NCBI GenBank assembly: GCA_003254905.1
Contig: QANU01109758.1
Span: 283,156 to 347,155 of the forward strand
Source: Nissolia schottii
Taxonomy: Eukaryota; Streptophyta; Magnoliopsida; Fabales; Fabaceae
Direction of reading: 5' to 3'
Length of the DNA: 64,000 nt
Shown here: positions 51,201 to 64,000 of the stretch, piece by piece
Layout: each line of letters opens with the position of its first letter
How positions within the stretch are numbered: the stretch's first letter is position 1
Position numbers and translations under genes: made by a program
Notes under the pieces: model-generated
The model's input: only the letters and a program-made list of their open reading frames with translations
Database searches by the model: none
What the model was told of the DNA's origin: nothing

Positions 51201-54200
51201 TTACAAATAAGAGAAAACCTAGCCAATCTATGGGGTCGCATACATGCTGTTCACTCCAATCTTCAAGATGTATACTCACATTTACGTTTATATATGGTGT
51301 CGCCTCTGTTATAAATTATCCTTTTCTACGGATGTTTAAGTAAAATTCTCAGCCTAGATAGAAGGAAATTAATAAATCAACCAACAGAACAATATATGAT
51401 GATGATTTCTCTAATTACATACCACCAGAAATTCAAATGGCATCTTTCACACCATGTAAAACTTTTAGCAAGTTGGTGACCACGGTGCTGGTGAGAGTTG
51501 ATGACGAAACGAGATGGGTGATTTGTGGGTTAGTTATAATTGTTATAAGATGGATAATAGAATTGTTCAGGAGAGTTAAGTTTTTGACTTACAAATTCAT
51601 TTATATATTTTAATCATATACTTTTTATAATCTTTATTTAAAATTAAAACAATAGATAAAGATTGTGACGAGTGTATGATTGACGTATGCAAGTGAATTT
51701 GTATGTCTAAAACTTAGTTCTTCAACTTAGTTACATGATTAATCACATGTACAAGTCCTAAGTGTCCTGCACCCAAAAGAAAAAAAAATAAAAGTCAAAC
51801 AAATATGATTACTTTTGTATAGTATTCTCTCCTTACCTACCTGCAGTCTAATCCTTACACCTCCTTTAGACCCTCTCCCCTCCTATCTTCTTTTTCTTCC
51901 GTTCTTTTCATTTGGTTTCCCTTCTTTTTTTCAAACGGTCATTCATTCATGTTTAGGCTCCATTGTGCACGGATTAGTGGGATCATACATGATGATGCAT
52001 GTACGTGCTTTATATGTAGTGGATGAAATTTTCTTTCACTCTCATCATTTAAATCATTAGGTGTACGTCGGTGGTTTTCTAGATCATTAGACTAACTTGT
52101 TGAACTAATTAAATTCATATCATAGCTATGCGGTGCACTCTTTACTCATTAACAATAAATTCAGCCCCTTTGTTTTTCTTGATAATCAACTTTATAGTAT
52201 ATTCTCTCTAAACCTTACTTCATCATTAACATCGAAAAGGCGGTTTAATTAATTAGTAGATAACATTCACAAAAAAAATCGTGTTAAAGCCACCCCTTTC
52301 CTTCCAACACTAAAGTTTATACCATATATTATTCTTAGCATATTGCATTTAGATTCAAGTGTGAGTAATCCAGTTTTACATTGGTTAGTGATATACTAAA
52401 AGAAGAATATATAAGGACATATAAATTTATTGCATTAAAATTTTAGGTTAAAAAGTGACATTTGACCCACTGTTATAATTTTTTACTTGACCATTAATTT
52501 ATATCTTCTCAAATTTTGATTCCTCCTTCCCACCATATTGTAATTGCACAGCTTTCGCAACCCCTTGCTACAATTGAAGTGAGATATAATCCTAATTAAG
52601 AACTAGTGCAAGAGATTTTACCATCTAACCGGCATCTTCATTTTATAATTATATACTAATGTTACTTTATGGAAATCTAGTACTATAGAAGTCAAACGAA
52701 AAGAACCTTTTTCATGGTCCCTATCTATTAATTGCCATGTGCAATTTCAGCTTCAATTTGAAGATTAATATTGTGGCAAAAAAGCCGCAAAGCAAATGAA
52801 AAAGGTTACTACTTTCTGATACCATGGGTGTATATATATAGACTATAGAGTATTGCTTCATAGGGAAGTTTGATTTGATATGTTACTAACTCCCCTTGCA
52901 GGCTCCCTCTACTACCTCGGCTTTCAAGGGTCAAGGGACTCATTGTCACATGAAATCTGATTATTTTTTTTTCCTTCAGTTATAACATTGAAAGAAAATG
53001 ATTTAGGAAAAGGTTACAAAGGATAAGAAAAAGGAGTATATGACAATTTTTCCTTTTTAAAAAAAATAAACAAAATAGATTAGACAAATTTTTAATGCAT
53101 TTTGCAAAAGATGGCCAAAATTCATGTCCTGCATAATAGCACTGTTTTAGGCAGAAAGAAAGCCATGATACAAGCGAAAGCACTTTCCATAATCAGCATC
53201 AATTTTGAAATTCTTGACCTGTTTTCTGATGATTGAAATGATTTATTCATAAAGCACCTCATTGAATTTCCAAAGTATCTCTATAGCAAAGTATAAAGAC
53301 ACAGGAAAAATCTGGTTCATTTTGAATTCCAATACTTAAGAAACAACATTTCTTGATTTTCCTAATGAAAAGTGGCATGTTAACTTCTTAACTTGTTTGA
53401 ATATTCAACTTAAAACAGTAGTAGATAAGCAGAATAATATATATACTTAAAATGAAAATTATCTTGTAGGCACAGCTATTAGAGTTGGTAGAATCTTTTC
53501 CAGTATGGTGATAGAACTAAAATAGAAACTCACACTAGTTGATTGTCTTTTAACCAAGACAAGAGAATGCATTATGCATGTGGCATCACATGAATGAAGC
53601 TTACATGAAGAGCCACATGGACAATTCTTCTCCTCATTGAAACAACTTGGCAGATCTTTTGCACAAAATTATTATCTAGTTGTCCCCTCTGGAAGTTTGA
53701 ATTGAACCATCATTATGTCTTCTTTGCACTCAAATACATTCTTACAAACTCATAAAACATGACCAAAAGTCAGACATGCTATTTTTTTTAAATAATGTTT
53801 GCAGAGAACTCATTATAAAAATAAAAATAAAATTGACTCGCAGATTAGGAAGAAAAAATTATTATTTCTCTTTTGTATATGATAAATCATAGTAGAATTG
53901 TGTTATTTCTACTCACATATTTAGATTTATTGTTCGACACACGCTCACAAAAAATTATAGGGTCCATCTTTGGATAGTAACTCACTTTTGGATAGTGAGT
54001 CAGGCAGACAAATGAATACAGAAATCATTTATCATTGTAACTTCAAAGGGCATGTCACATAGGTCTTACTAATCTGGTGAGGACTGTAGAGGCAAGCGGG
54101 AATCAAATAAGTAGCTTCTTTTTTTGCTCAAATAAGAATTTCTGGGATTTATTAGCTAATAGCTAGTGGGTGTGTGTGTACTGTTGAATTTAAAGAACAT

Positions 54201-57200
54201 CTAATCTTTCCTTCCCAAAGCTGTCATGTGTTATAGAGATCTAAACTTAACAATAGTTGCAGGCTTGCAGCTATAGTTATGTTTCCCTCTCATGATTAAT
54301 TTTGCAAGCGTTATGTGGTCCAATGCTAGAGAGGCCAAGCCCTCACCTAAATAATGCAGGGTGTGGTTGCAAGAAAAGAATGAGGTTCTCTTTTGATATG
54401 TAGAGTTTGTCCAATTTTCTAAATTGGAACATGGGCGAGAGACACACATGTTGTGGAGGGCAAGCAAGGTGATCAAGTTAGGCATGTAGGGTACTGAAAT
54501 AACATAAATGCAATTCAATGATCCTTTTGCTTTAATTATGACGTAACACAATGAATTCTTAAATGCTCCAGGAACATTATTAACCATTGATTTTTTTGTT
54601 TATTGCATATTTTTTAAATACTACAAACTGAAATCAATAGATGGTAATATTCATAGAGCACGAATTAAATATGCTCCATAAGCATACAAAAATTTCTCAC
54701 GAATGGGTGGGAAGCACCAAGATAATGGAAAAACATGCATGAGAATCAGTAATGGGCAGAAGAACACATTGCAGATGCTGGCCACAGGTTCAGAGTTTCA
54801 AGTTATGTGTGGTTGAGACTACTAGTCCCTTATTTTGTCTTGGAGGATCACATTGGTTTTCAATGATGTGCATGATTATGTCTCACATTACATAAATACA
54901 AAAACTGGTAGTCCTTGTAGTAAATGATAAATTTGACAGTAATAATGCCTTGAAAGATGGAGCTTTGAGGAAGTGGGATATACTTAGTCCAATCTTGACA
55001 AACAACCTCAATGTTCAAATATAGAGTTCTTCTTTCACCATACAACATCTTTCATCTCTCGGGAGATCTCTTGTAATTTTGACACCACTTATTGACACAT
55101 TAACGCCTCATAATCAACATGTAATAAAAAGTAAAGTGTCCTAAAAATGTATTATCTTCTCTAATAAAAGAGATCTCAACTAAGTTCCCACTTAATTGAT
55201 AATATTATAAAATTAAACATTTGTCGCTATGGATAATGAGAAGAGGGACGAGTCTGAAGTCACAACTAAGAGTACCTAGTCCCACTCTCTCTCTTCCCTC
55301 AAGTCCCAGCTTCTTCCCAATTCTCAGTGATTCTCACTTACACATGCCTGCAAAGAGGGACCAATTAAGGACTTACAAAATAGTGTCATTGGATTTGCTC
55401 TTATGTCCTTGTACGAAAATAATACTATTAGCTGAAGAAAGCCAGTAGGAAAGGCTAATTATGAGAAGTATAACTGCATGAGTTTCAATATATCTTCTTA
55501 ATTACTAAATTTTTCAATAATCCCTCCGATATGCTAAATAAAAAAAAATGCAATAAATAAATGTATTATAAACTTTAAAAATAGATAATAATTACTTCAT
55601 TTAGTAAATAAGTTTCAGTAAGAAGAATAGATCAAATGATAAATAGTCTAAGACAAAACAATATAAATTATTTGATCTATGTAACTGACTTCATATAGTG
55701 AAACTAAAATTAGTAGTTGTTGTATAAGACACGTCTAACTAATGCAATAATACAAGAAATTAAAAAACCTAAGGTGGACAGAGAAGCATAGATACATTTG
55801 CAGCTATTAAAAGCTGCCTTGCCTGCCAGGCACCTACTAACAATTAATGAGGTTGCTTTAGTACTGCATATCAAGCTAAGACCCTAAGATGTAAAGGAAA
55901 AGAGAGGAGGGTAGTACCAAGTACCATGCCCAGGGCATTGATGAATTTGAAGTTATGTTAAATCAAAATGGCCATTCGGTTCAGAGTCAAAGATGTTTAA
56001 TGTTTATCCAATTTAATTGACCAAAATTAATAGACATGCATGCATGACCTTCAGGTCCATCTTCATGACCATCAGATGAGCTGCATTTATTTTTTTTCAT
56101 ACATATGTATCAGAAATTTATTTCACATGTGCAGACACTACTGAAAACACATTGATGGATTCCATAGGAGAGGTAGTGGTAGTGCCATTTGTGTCGCCAT
56201 GATGACGTATTAATATCTCAATGATACTAATAACAAAGGTTTGATTAACAAATGCACTAATGGTTATAGCATTTGTTATGAGACCTAAAAATAAAATGAT
56301 TTAAAGTTTTTATTACTACTTACAAGTTTTAATACATTGAAGACATAAAATTTTTACTTTCACAATAAAATCTTACTAGTATTTGATTCATTTATAAGTG
56401 TTTTTAAGACATTTGTTAGCAAAAGTTTAGAACAATAAAATTCAATATAGTTGGTGAATGACTAGATCCTTTAAATACTTAGGTTAAAAGTATGTGTGTT
56501 TGAAAAAAAATTTGTTAAAAGAAGTATGTATACTTTAATGATCCTGAAATGTGAAGCCTCAAAAAGAGATTAATCACTTTTATCAATTACAATCACATCC
56601 ATGACATAAAAAAGTTGGCTTTTTGGTCACAGGATTTCTCTTTAGTACTTTGTTAACAGAGAAATAGTTTGGTTATGTGATGATTATTACCTACTTGCTC
56701 ATCAGATTCTAATTTCACCATGATTTAACTGAGTGTTTCTTAGTTTTCCTTGTTCAATTACAAATTAATTGGTCATTAAGATCCTCAACTAGTGACATAA
56801 TTCCTATGTCACGAGACAGAGAGGGGGGGGTCTGGTTTTGGTTGCTTTGCTTTGCACTAATGATGAAGACTTTGCCAAAAGCCTGAAAATTTAAAGTTCA
56901 GCTGACAAAGTTCTTATAATAAAAATGTAAAATAATGGGGTTGATATTTCTATGAAAAGAAGAGATTTATGCTTCTTGTTTCATTTTATTTGTTAAAAAA
57001 CACATCAAAAGTAACCCATCTTCTACAACCATGTTGAATTCAACAGAGGTCTCACTGGTAGCAAAAAAAAGATATTGGACAGAAATAAAGGCTGAATTCT
57101 TATGTTTCCACCAGTATATATTAAAGCTAAGGCAAAGGGAGGCATAAAAGCGAGAAAGGGTAAGCACATATTTTATAAGCAAACATTTTTCTCTTAAATG

Positions 57201-58324
57201 AGCAAAGGGGAATTTGTTCATGCTCTGCCTCTTTTTTTTCTTTTTGCTTTTTTTTTTTTAAGGTTTCGTTCTTTAATTTAATGTGCTATGGTGGTGCTGC
57301 CAACCCAATGAAGCCATTAATTGAAACCCCAACAAACAATCTCAAAAGCTGTCCTGACTATATTTGTGTAACTAAATTGTAATTTTTCTTTATAGATAAA
57401 AAACGCTCAAATTAAACAAAAAGGAAGAAGATCAAAACAGTACAACGTCTAAAGAGACCAAAATTGGTTTGGAGTTGATGGGCGGAATCGAGGGATTTGC
57501 ATTAATCCCCATGTGTGTTATTGAGGGTGACATAGTAGGGTTGATTCCAAGAGTTTGAGAGATTAAGGGTATGTTTGTGAGTTTTGTTTTAGAGACAAAA
57601 AAAGGAAAATAAATTTTTTAAAAGATTTAATCATGATTTTAACATATATGGCAGAATAAGCACAAGCTGTGCACAAAAATTAAAAGAAGACTGTGATTGA
57701 AACTATGATGTCTTTATGCCCAAAATCATGAAAATTTAATTATGTCATTTTCTCCTTATTCTTTTCTGTTTCAACGTATATTGACCTGAAATGCCATGTT
57801 GTTAGTATTGACTATATGTATTTTGTTGGGTCCATCTTCACATGTGTACTAAATATCGAGTGATACTATATAATCAAACAAAGTATTTTTACAATGATCA
57901 TCTTTCCTTTTGTACCATATGCTTCTTTGTCGATCCGCAAGTGTGCTTCATCTCCTCTCAGCTACTATTGTGAGATTCTGAATACTCCGTCGTGCATAGT
58001 TTTCTTTTATTATAGCTACTATTATTCTTAGCACTATACATATAAGAATAGTAATAGTACATATTTAGTTAATCGTACTGAGAGACACCTCTCCTCCTTT
58101 TTAAACGACTTCAGTCAGTTCCATTAATCAAATTCGTGATAATAGAAAATTCGAATGTCAATGGTTCCTTAGATACAAAAATAAAATAAAATCATTATCT
58201 AATTTAATTTTCCAATAATTATTAGTGAGTTATATTGATCCATTGAAGAGGCGGCCCTCTCTCATATTGTTTTGTTTCCAAAAAATCAACTCAACACGGT
58301 TAGCTAAGAGGTTATAATTTCTGG
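48224..58324. other. Long gene-poor spacer
   Basis: About 10 kb of AT-rich DNA with only short, low-quality frames. Simple runs occur (TCTCTC near 48510, AT near 48712-48727, poly-G at 56823-56829). No gene, RNA gene or clear element border was recognised. Confidence 0.5.
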
Positions 58325-58710
58325 GAGGTTTCTCACCTATGAAAGGGTAAACATCACATTTTACTTAGTTTATTAATATTTAATAATTTTTATGGTTAAA
58401 TTTATCAAATTTTATTATTATTTCATATTCTAATATAACATATAGATGGATTAAATTATTTAATGTGATAAATTAATAGTTCTCTAAATGATCAACATCG
58501 TAAGCTCAAATAATTAACAAATCTCTAAAATCCTGAAACCTCTTATAAGTTAGTTTTTTCAATGATTTGATTAATGAAAAGTTTATCACAATCATACACA
58601 ACATGAAATAATAAAAAAATTGATGACTTTAGTTATAAAAATTATAAAAATAAATAAATTAAGTAATATAAAATATTTATCCCATGAGGGAGAGAGATAA
58701 GAAACCACTT
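58325..58710. mobile_element. MITE, copy 2 of the roughly 390-bp family
   Basis: Starts GAGGTTTCTCACCTATGAAA and ends AGATAAGAAACCACTT. It shares order and sequence blocks with the copy at 11612-12003: ATTTTATTATTATTTCAT, CATCGTAAGCTCAAAT, TTTTTCAATGATTTGATTAA and AAATTAAGTAA. Sequence differs at many sites, so the copies are old. Confidence 0.75.
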
Positions 58711-61700
58711 CATTTCTTCTTACTCGAACTAACATATATTAGTCAGGAGTTGGTGTGAGCCCTGTAGTATTTTAAAACAAGTAAAAAGATTTCTTTGTAA
58801 ATTTAAGCCAAAATTAATAGACATTTAAGAAAAAAATTAAAGGTACAAGCAATGAAGGGATGAAGAGGAACGAATCATTCAATCCTTAATTAAAAGACTT
58901 GGAACGGGTACATATCAATTGCATTACAAGCTTTTTATTAATAAATTCTGATCTATACCGAAGTAATATAAATGATTTATGTTGAAATTTCATATTCACA
59001 TGCACTCTTAGAAGTTACTACATATTGTCAACATATTTGTCAACTAATATTTTTTATAGAGTTAGTTCATGTACATTCACATAGTTATCATTTATAAATA
59101 TTTTAAATTATTATTTATTAATTCATTTTTAATTGACATGCACAAATACTTTTAACTATCATATATAAACATTTTCAACTATTTTCAAATATATTTTTTA
59201 AAGGACACTATTTGTACTAATTAAGTTTCCAATATGACAAGAGATATTAGTGTTAATAATACTTAGAAGTTTCCAATATGACAAGAGGTATTAGTGTTAA
59301 TAATACTTAGAGATTACTTTTGATATATTATCAGTTTAAATAAGTTTTGAAATATACATACAACCAAGTGAACAACTTTAGAGTACTGCTACGTTAGTAT
59401 TTTTTTTTAAAACTAAAATTATGAAAGATATTGTTCTCGTAATTTTAAAAATGAGACATTAATAGTTACTCCTTCTCTTAATAAATATATTCTAACTTAT
59501 GTCTTTATCTTTACAAAAGATTATACTGTTTATCACTCGTTTACCAACTTATTAGTACTGCTACGTTAGTATTCCAATATATATTATATATAAGTCTAAT
59601 ATTTAATGGGAAAATTTAACATTTTATGAGGATGAGATTTTTCGTCACAATCGAAACCGACAAAATTCAAACAAAGCAAATCTCCACGTAATTGACCCAA
59701 CACGTCCTTAACCACAAATGCGAACCAGTAAATTCATAAACTAACCTTTTCCTGTTCCATCAATAATTGCAAATTGTGCCATTTTCACGAGCTTTGTCAC
59801 TGTCCTTCACGATGATGCATTTTGTTGCAAACACCAAAGATGGATCACGAAAAGATTAGTAATTACAAAACAAAAACACTAGCGGCTAAGCTAAACGCGT
59901 TGAATTCCATAATAACATGATGTAACACCAATCATCGAGAGCCACGTGTTGTGGAAAAATTATGGTATGGGCATGCTTGTCTCACAGCTCCACAACTTTA
60001 TGACGGTCTCTTTCTCCCAATCCCGATCAAGAAAATTGCATGAGTTTGAGAATTGAGATTTTGAAAAACTTCAGCATAATTCTATAGTTCACAATTTTAT
60101 TTTAGTATTTTTATAAATAATTGTTGCTTTTTTTTTTTTTGTAAACAACTGAGGTGTTTATAGATGTTGACCTGATAACTAATTTGTTGACTTGTAGACA
60201 CTTCTATGAGTGAGATAATTGACCATTCTCTAAATTTATGCAATATTTATCTTTTATTCTTAATAGTGAAAAAGAGATGAGAGTAATACATGAATAAATT
60301 AATAAGAGCAATTTTGTAAAGTATTGTTATGTTTTTTTAACTCTGAGATTTTTTAATCATTTTCTTAATACACATGCAATATAGAAAGCGGTCAATTATT
60401 TGAGAATGGATGAAGCATTTTTTTCTTAATCAAATTATTTGATGCTAATTGAAATCAACATTTTATTATTTGTTCATGTCTTTCTAAACTGAACAGATAA
60501 TCATTGGTGGGAAACCAGTATACTTGAGCATTGGAGTATGGAAGGCTTCATCGAATTACTAAGGTGGTACCTGCAAAAGACATTTTGACATGTAAGTCAG
60601 CAAGATCGATAAAATGTAAAATTTAGGCCAATAATAAACATATATACTTGAGTAGACCATAACGAATAATGAACGTACTTGTAACCGTTGATCATGCTAA
60701 GGAGAGACAAGTATATCCATATGCAAATTTACTTAACACTAATATTAACTTGATGGGTTTGTCTTCGGGACCAATTAATAAAGTTATTACTTGACCCATA
60801 TATTATGTTAATGGATAAAAGTTAAATACATTTGAATGGGCAAGACCTAAATCGATGATTTTCATGCACACTTAAATTGGTGATGCATGTTTAAAGATTA
60901 ACATGTACACACATTATTCATTAATTTATAATTCTTGCACAACAATATATGATTTTGCAAAATTATTAGTCTATGTGTAAAATAATGATAAAATTGTACT
61001 TATACTGTTTTAAACAGTGTAGATACATATAATTGTTTATTAACACGACCTTACTTTTTCTTATCAATGAGAGTTCATTTATTGCTCTAGGTATTTGTTT
61101 AACGTTAGGGTTTATGGTTTATGGTTTTGTTCTTATCAACAGGTTTGTAACATTAGTGGCAGATGTACTCAATTTGCCTTTGAACAAGAATTTTTTCGCC
61201 CAAATGAAAAGTTTTGTTTCGCTTTTGGGATGACCATCGAATTTAGTAAGCTTGTCTGCAGATAAATCCGCCAACAATTGTCACTGCGTCTTTAAATACA
61301 AGATTCTTCCATTCTTCCTCATTTTCTATACCTTCTTCATTCTCTCCACCACCTACCCGTCGCTGTTATGCCCCACCCTCGCCACCACCACACCATGGCC
61401 CACCACAGCCACACCCCTGCCATAGCCCCACGCCTTAGCCACCGTTTGTCACCTTTGCCACTGTTGCCTCTGCCCCTGCTGCCCTTGCCACTATCCTTGT
61501 TCTTGCCACCACTGTACCAGCCACCGTCCCCGTGTTGCCACCGTCGCCATGCTCGAGCCACCATTAGTATTTTCTTGTCTTTTTATTTTATTTGATTTTT
61601 TCTGAACTAGATTGATTGTGTTTTGAGATTATTGTTGTGTTATTGTCATTTTTTTTTTATCTATGATTTATGTGTATTTTTATAATTGATTTTAGTATAT

Positions 61701-62165
61701 TTTAGGGTTAGAATTTGTGTTAGTTTTAGGTTTATGTTAACTTGAATATATTTAGGATTTATGTTAAGTTGAATATATTTAAGATTAATATGTTAATAGA
61801 AAATTACCCATCGTCAGCAGATGACCAAGTCTCTGGCAATAATAATATTGTAATGTCTATTGTAAGATCAAATTATGTGTTATTTAGTTGTCAGAGTCAC
61901 AGGGAAGGAGATCCTCTGCCAGCAAAAGACGCAAGCAAATGACCAAGTTTCTAGCAATAATAATATTGTTAAAATCGAATTAGGTTTTATTTACTAGTCC
62001 TAGGGTAGAGAATAATGTAAGGTTTTATGATTTTTGTTATAAAGAATATGGTATGTGTTTTGAATTAATGCATCTTGGTTATGTTGAATAATAATAATAT
62101 TTTTTTTATTTGTGTATTAATTAATTATTTTTTATATTTTGTAGCATTTTATTTTTTTTCTTTTT
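58711..62165. other. Gene-poor spacer
   Basis: AT-rich with a tandem duplication (listed). A CCACC/GCC-rich block at 61340-61600 is open on both strands and codes only for low-complexity His/Pro text. A 34-bp GATGACCAAGT(C/T)TCTGGCAATAATAATATT-like motif occurs twice, near 61818 and 61939. No gene recognised. Confidence 0.45.
59223..59310. repeat. 44-bp tandem duplication
   Basis: Two consecutive copies of a unit starting AAGTTTCCAATATGACAAGA and ending AATAATACTTAG differ at one base. Confidence 0.95.
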
Positions 62166-62414
62166 TTTGGGATTTTTGACGGATATATCCGTCGTTAACA
62201 TTCTCCCCAGCTTCATTGTTTAGACTCGTTAACGGTGGATATATCCACTGCTAATTATCGACAGATTTTTTATCTGTCGATAAGTAGTTACTGACAAGCT
62301 CATTACCGTCGGATAATATCTAACAAAAAATATGTTGAAAGCTTTAAAATGCATCGATAATCCATAAAAATCTACCAATAAATCTGTCAGTAGAAAGTGA
62401 TTTTCTAGTAGTGA
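62166..62414. mobile_element. Probable CACTA (En/Spm) transposon terminus
   Basis: The stretch ends TTTTCTAGTAGTG; its complement CACTACTAGAAAA is a classic CACTA end. Just inside are repeated subterminal motifs with internal symmetry: GACGGATATATCCGTCG, GGATATATCCACTG, ATCGACAG...CTGTCGAT and ACCGTCGGATA. That is the usual organisation of CACTA ends. The opposite terminus was not found, so element length is unknown. Confidence 0.6.
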
Positions 62415-62599
62415 AAATCACAAAGATTAATTCAATGAAAATGTATAAGGGGTATGATTCACTCATCATTGCACAAAATGCAAACACAAATACATTATAT
62501 ACACTACCCTGGATAAAGGCAACCAAACTAGAAGGTTGAGATGAAAGTAAGTCAAGTGATTGCATTGAGGTTTAGAACAAATCTAAGGAGAAAGAACCT

Positions 62600-62809
62600 G
62601 ACAAAACATATCAATTGGATGACCCAATCCCTGTCAAGAGAGTTGTTGAGGGTGAGGCACTCACAACTTTACATAATGATGCAACATAGGATAAAAATGT
62701 CATAATTGAACTTCTACCCATCCAACAACACATATATGTTGAAGAAGAAGATTTTGATGATGAAGTTCGATTTGAAGAAGATGAAAATAGTCTTCAACTT
62801 TCAGATTAG
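62600..62809 (+). pseudogene. Reading-frame remnant with acidic C-terminus, possibly transposon-derived
   Basis: A 70-codon frame with a single internal stop gives TYQLDDPIPVKRVVEGEALT, then NVIIELLPIQQHIYVEEED and a Glu/Asp-rich end. I do not recognise the family. Its place between two CACTA-like subterminal regions suggests the tail of a transposon protein. Confidence 0.35.
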
Positions 62810-63049
62810 CATATATACCTATATTGTGTATTGGACTATTTCCATGCATTTGACTACGTTATATTGAATAAATATTTAGTAAGAATTTCAAATTTAGTTT
62901 TATTTGTGTTTGAGACTTTTTAATGTAAATGAAATGTAGTTGATTAGGTTGCGATCCCTCGGATATGCCATTTTAAATATTTATTTTTAAAAATTATTAC
63001 TAGATTACTGGTGAATGCCAATAATGGTATATTACATCCAAATAATGAT

Positions 63050-63310
63050 TAAATTATCAGCGGATATAACCGTCGTAAATTAAAATATTATTTTATATTA
63101 TTTAGATATACTGACATATTTATTCGTTGATAAAATGTTAAAAATCACACGTTCATCGAACTTGTTGCTGGTAGATAATTTCTAGCAATATTGATGAATT
63201 TATCCACCAATAACTTGCGTCAGATATATTATTCAACACAAAAGCATTACCAACAACCAATAAACCGTCAAATAATTTTTGACAAACAATCTGTCAATAA
63301 TTACCAAAAA
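63050..63310. repeat. Second CACTA-like subterminal repeat region
   Basis: Contains CAGCGGATATAACCGTCGTA, GTTGCTGGTAGATAATTTC and related CCAATAA(A)CCGTCAAATAAT motifs like those at 62166-62414. No CACTA/TAGTG end was seen. Confidence 0.4.
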
Positions 63311-63678
63311 TTTATCAAAATTGGGATGCCCATTTGGAGAAACCTTGATGAGATATAGGGAATAGAGTTGGGGGTCCTTCTTAACTTAATCGGTATTTAG
63401 TTATTTTTAATAATTTTAGAATAACTGGTCACTCTATTCTAAAAAAAATTAATAAGGTCACTCTTTAGGGTATGTTTACAAGTTGAATTTTGAAAGAGAA
63501 AGAAACGTACCAAAGATCCTTAATATCAATTTTTTCAAAAAAAAATACTAAAATTCTAATCTTAATTAAATAAGGAAACAGACCATGAATGATAATAAAA
63601 AATTAAGGAAATCAATTCTAATAATTCATATAAGAGATTATGATACCCTAAGAGATGACGTGGGATCCTCTCCAATAT

Positions 63679-64000
63679 TACTCCCTCCGTTATTTTTAGT
63701 AGTTGAAGGAACTTTGTTAATTTTTAAGTTTCATTTATGTAAACTAATATAATACTGAGTATTTATTTACTTAAGTTAATTATGATATTCTCTAAATCAA
63801 TTAGAGTAATTATTTGAGATGTAAGAACTTACCTAATAAAATTGTGATCTATTATTTTATTTACTTTACATTCTAGACTATAATTCCTACATGTTCATAG
63901 TCCTGAAATGACATATTCACTATTGTTGGTCAATAATCATCTTGTAATATAAATTTTTGACATTGATTCATTAGTAATATCTAATAATAGTATTTCATAA
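63679..64000. repeat. Possible Stowaway-type MITE end
   Basis: TA followed by CTCCCTCCGTTATTTTTAGT, the common Stowaway left end with its TA target. No matching right end is seen before the window closes. Confidence 0.4.

Noticed and set aside
54231-54587. 118-codon minus-strand frame in the gene-poor region
   Set aside because: No motif, no splice or promoter context; length is within chance for AT-poor patches and composition is not codon-like.
61337-61595. Pro/His-rich and Trp/Gly-rich frames on opposite strands
   Set aside because: Low-complexity CCACC/GCC sequence open on both strands, with no promoter, family match or splice context.

Overview
The window is plant nuclear DNA: AT-rich, with split genes, GT-AG introns and plant-specific families. 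Details such as the plant VPS34, PERK, MTOPVIB and AMSH2 types and the style of the short inverted-repeat elements suggest a legume, probably soybean or a relative (inference, not proven from sequence alone). One N at 48088 in a poly-T run marks an unresolved assembly base.

Layout. 1-3.4 kb: 3' half of a VPS34 phosphatidylinositol 3-kinase gene (+). 5.1-5.7 kb: decayed LINE reverse-transcriptase remnant. 7.4-10.5 kb: complete ARF1-type small GTPase gene (+). 12.5-17.7 kb: complete eleven-exon MTOPVIB-like meiotic topoisomerase VIB subunit gene (-), with a SINE in an intron and one apparent GC-AG intron. 22.1-22.6 kb: single-exon small membrane protein with polyglutamine (+). 26.3-30.5 kb: complete PERK receptor-like kinase gene (-) carrying an LTR fragment and a Tourist-like MITE in introns. 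37.2-38.0 kb: single-exon acidic DUF1645 protein (+). 41.1-44.4 kb: AMSH2-like deubiquitinase (-), 5' end not found, with a plastid atpA fragment in an intron. 45.3-46.4 kb: 3' end of a Ty3/gypsy element (-). 46.9-47.1 kb: isolated last exon of an At4g28440-like OB-fold protein (+). 48-64 kb: gene-poor, with MITEs, tandem duplications and CACTA-like debris.

The genes are independent housekeeping, signalling and meiotic genes rather than one pathway. VPS34, ARF1 and AMSH2 all serve endomembrane traffic, but their proximity is not evidence of joint control. No new multi-gene system was found. The most distinctive structure is a 633-bp element at 32405-33037 made almost wholly of two roughly 300-bp inverted arms. 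It has an 8-bp flanking repeat and sits inside another inverted-repeat element. Also of note are two SINEs with clear target-site duplications and the rearranged AMSH2 / Ty3 / OB-fold junction.
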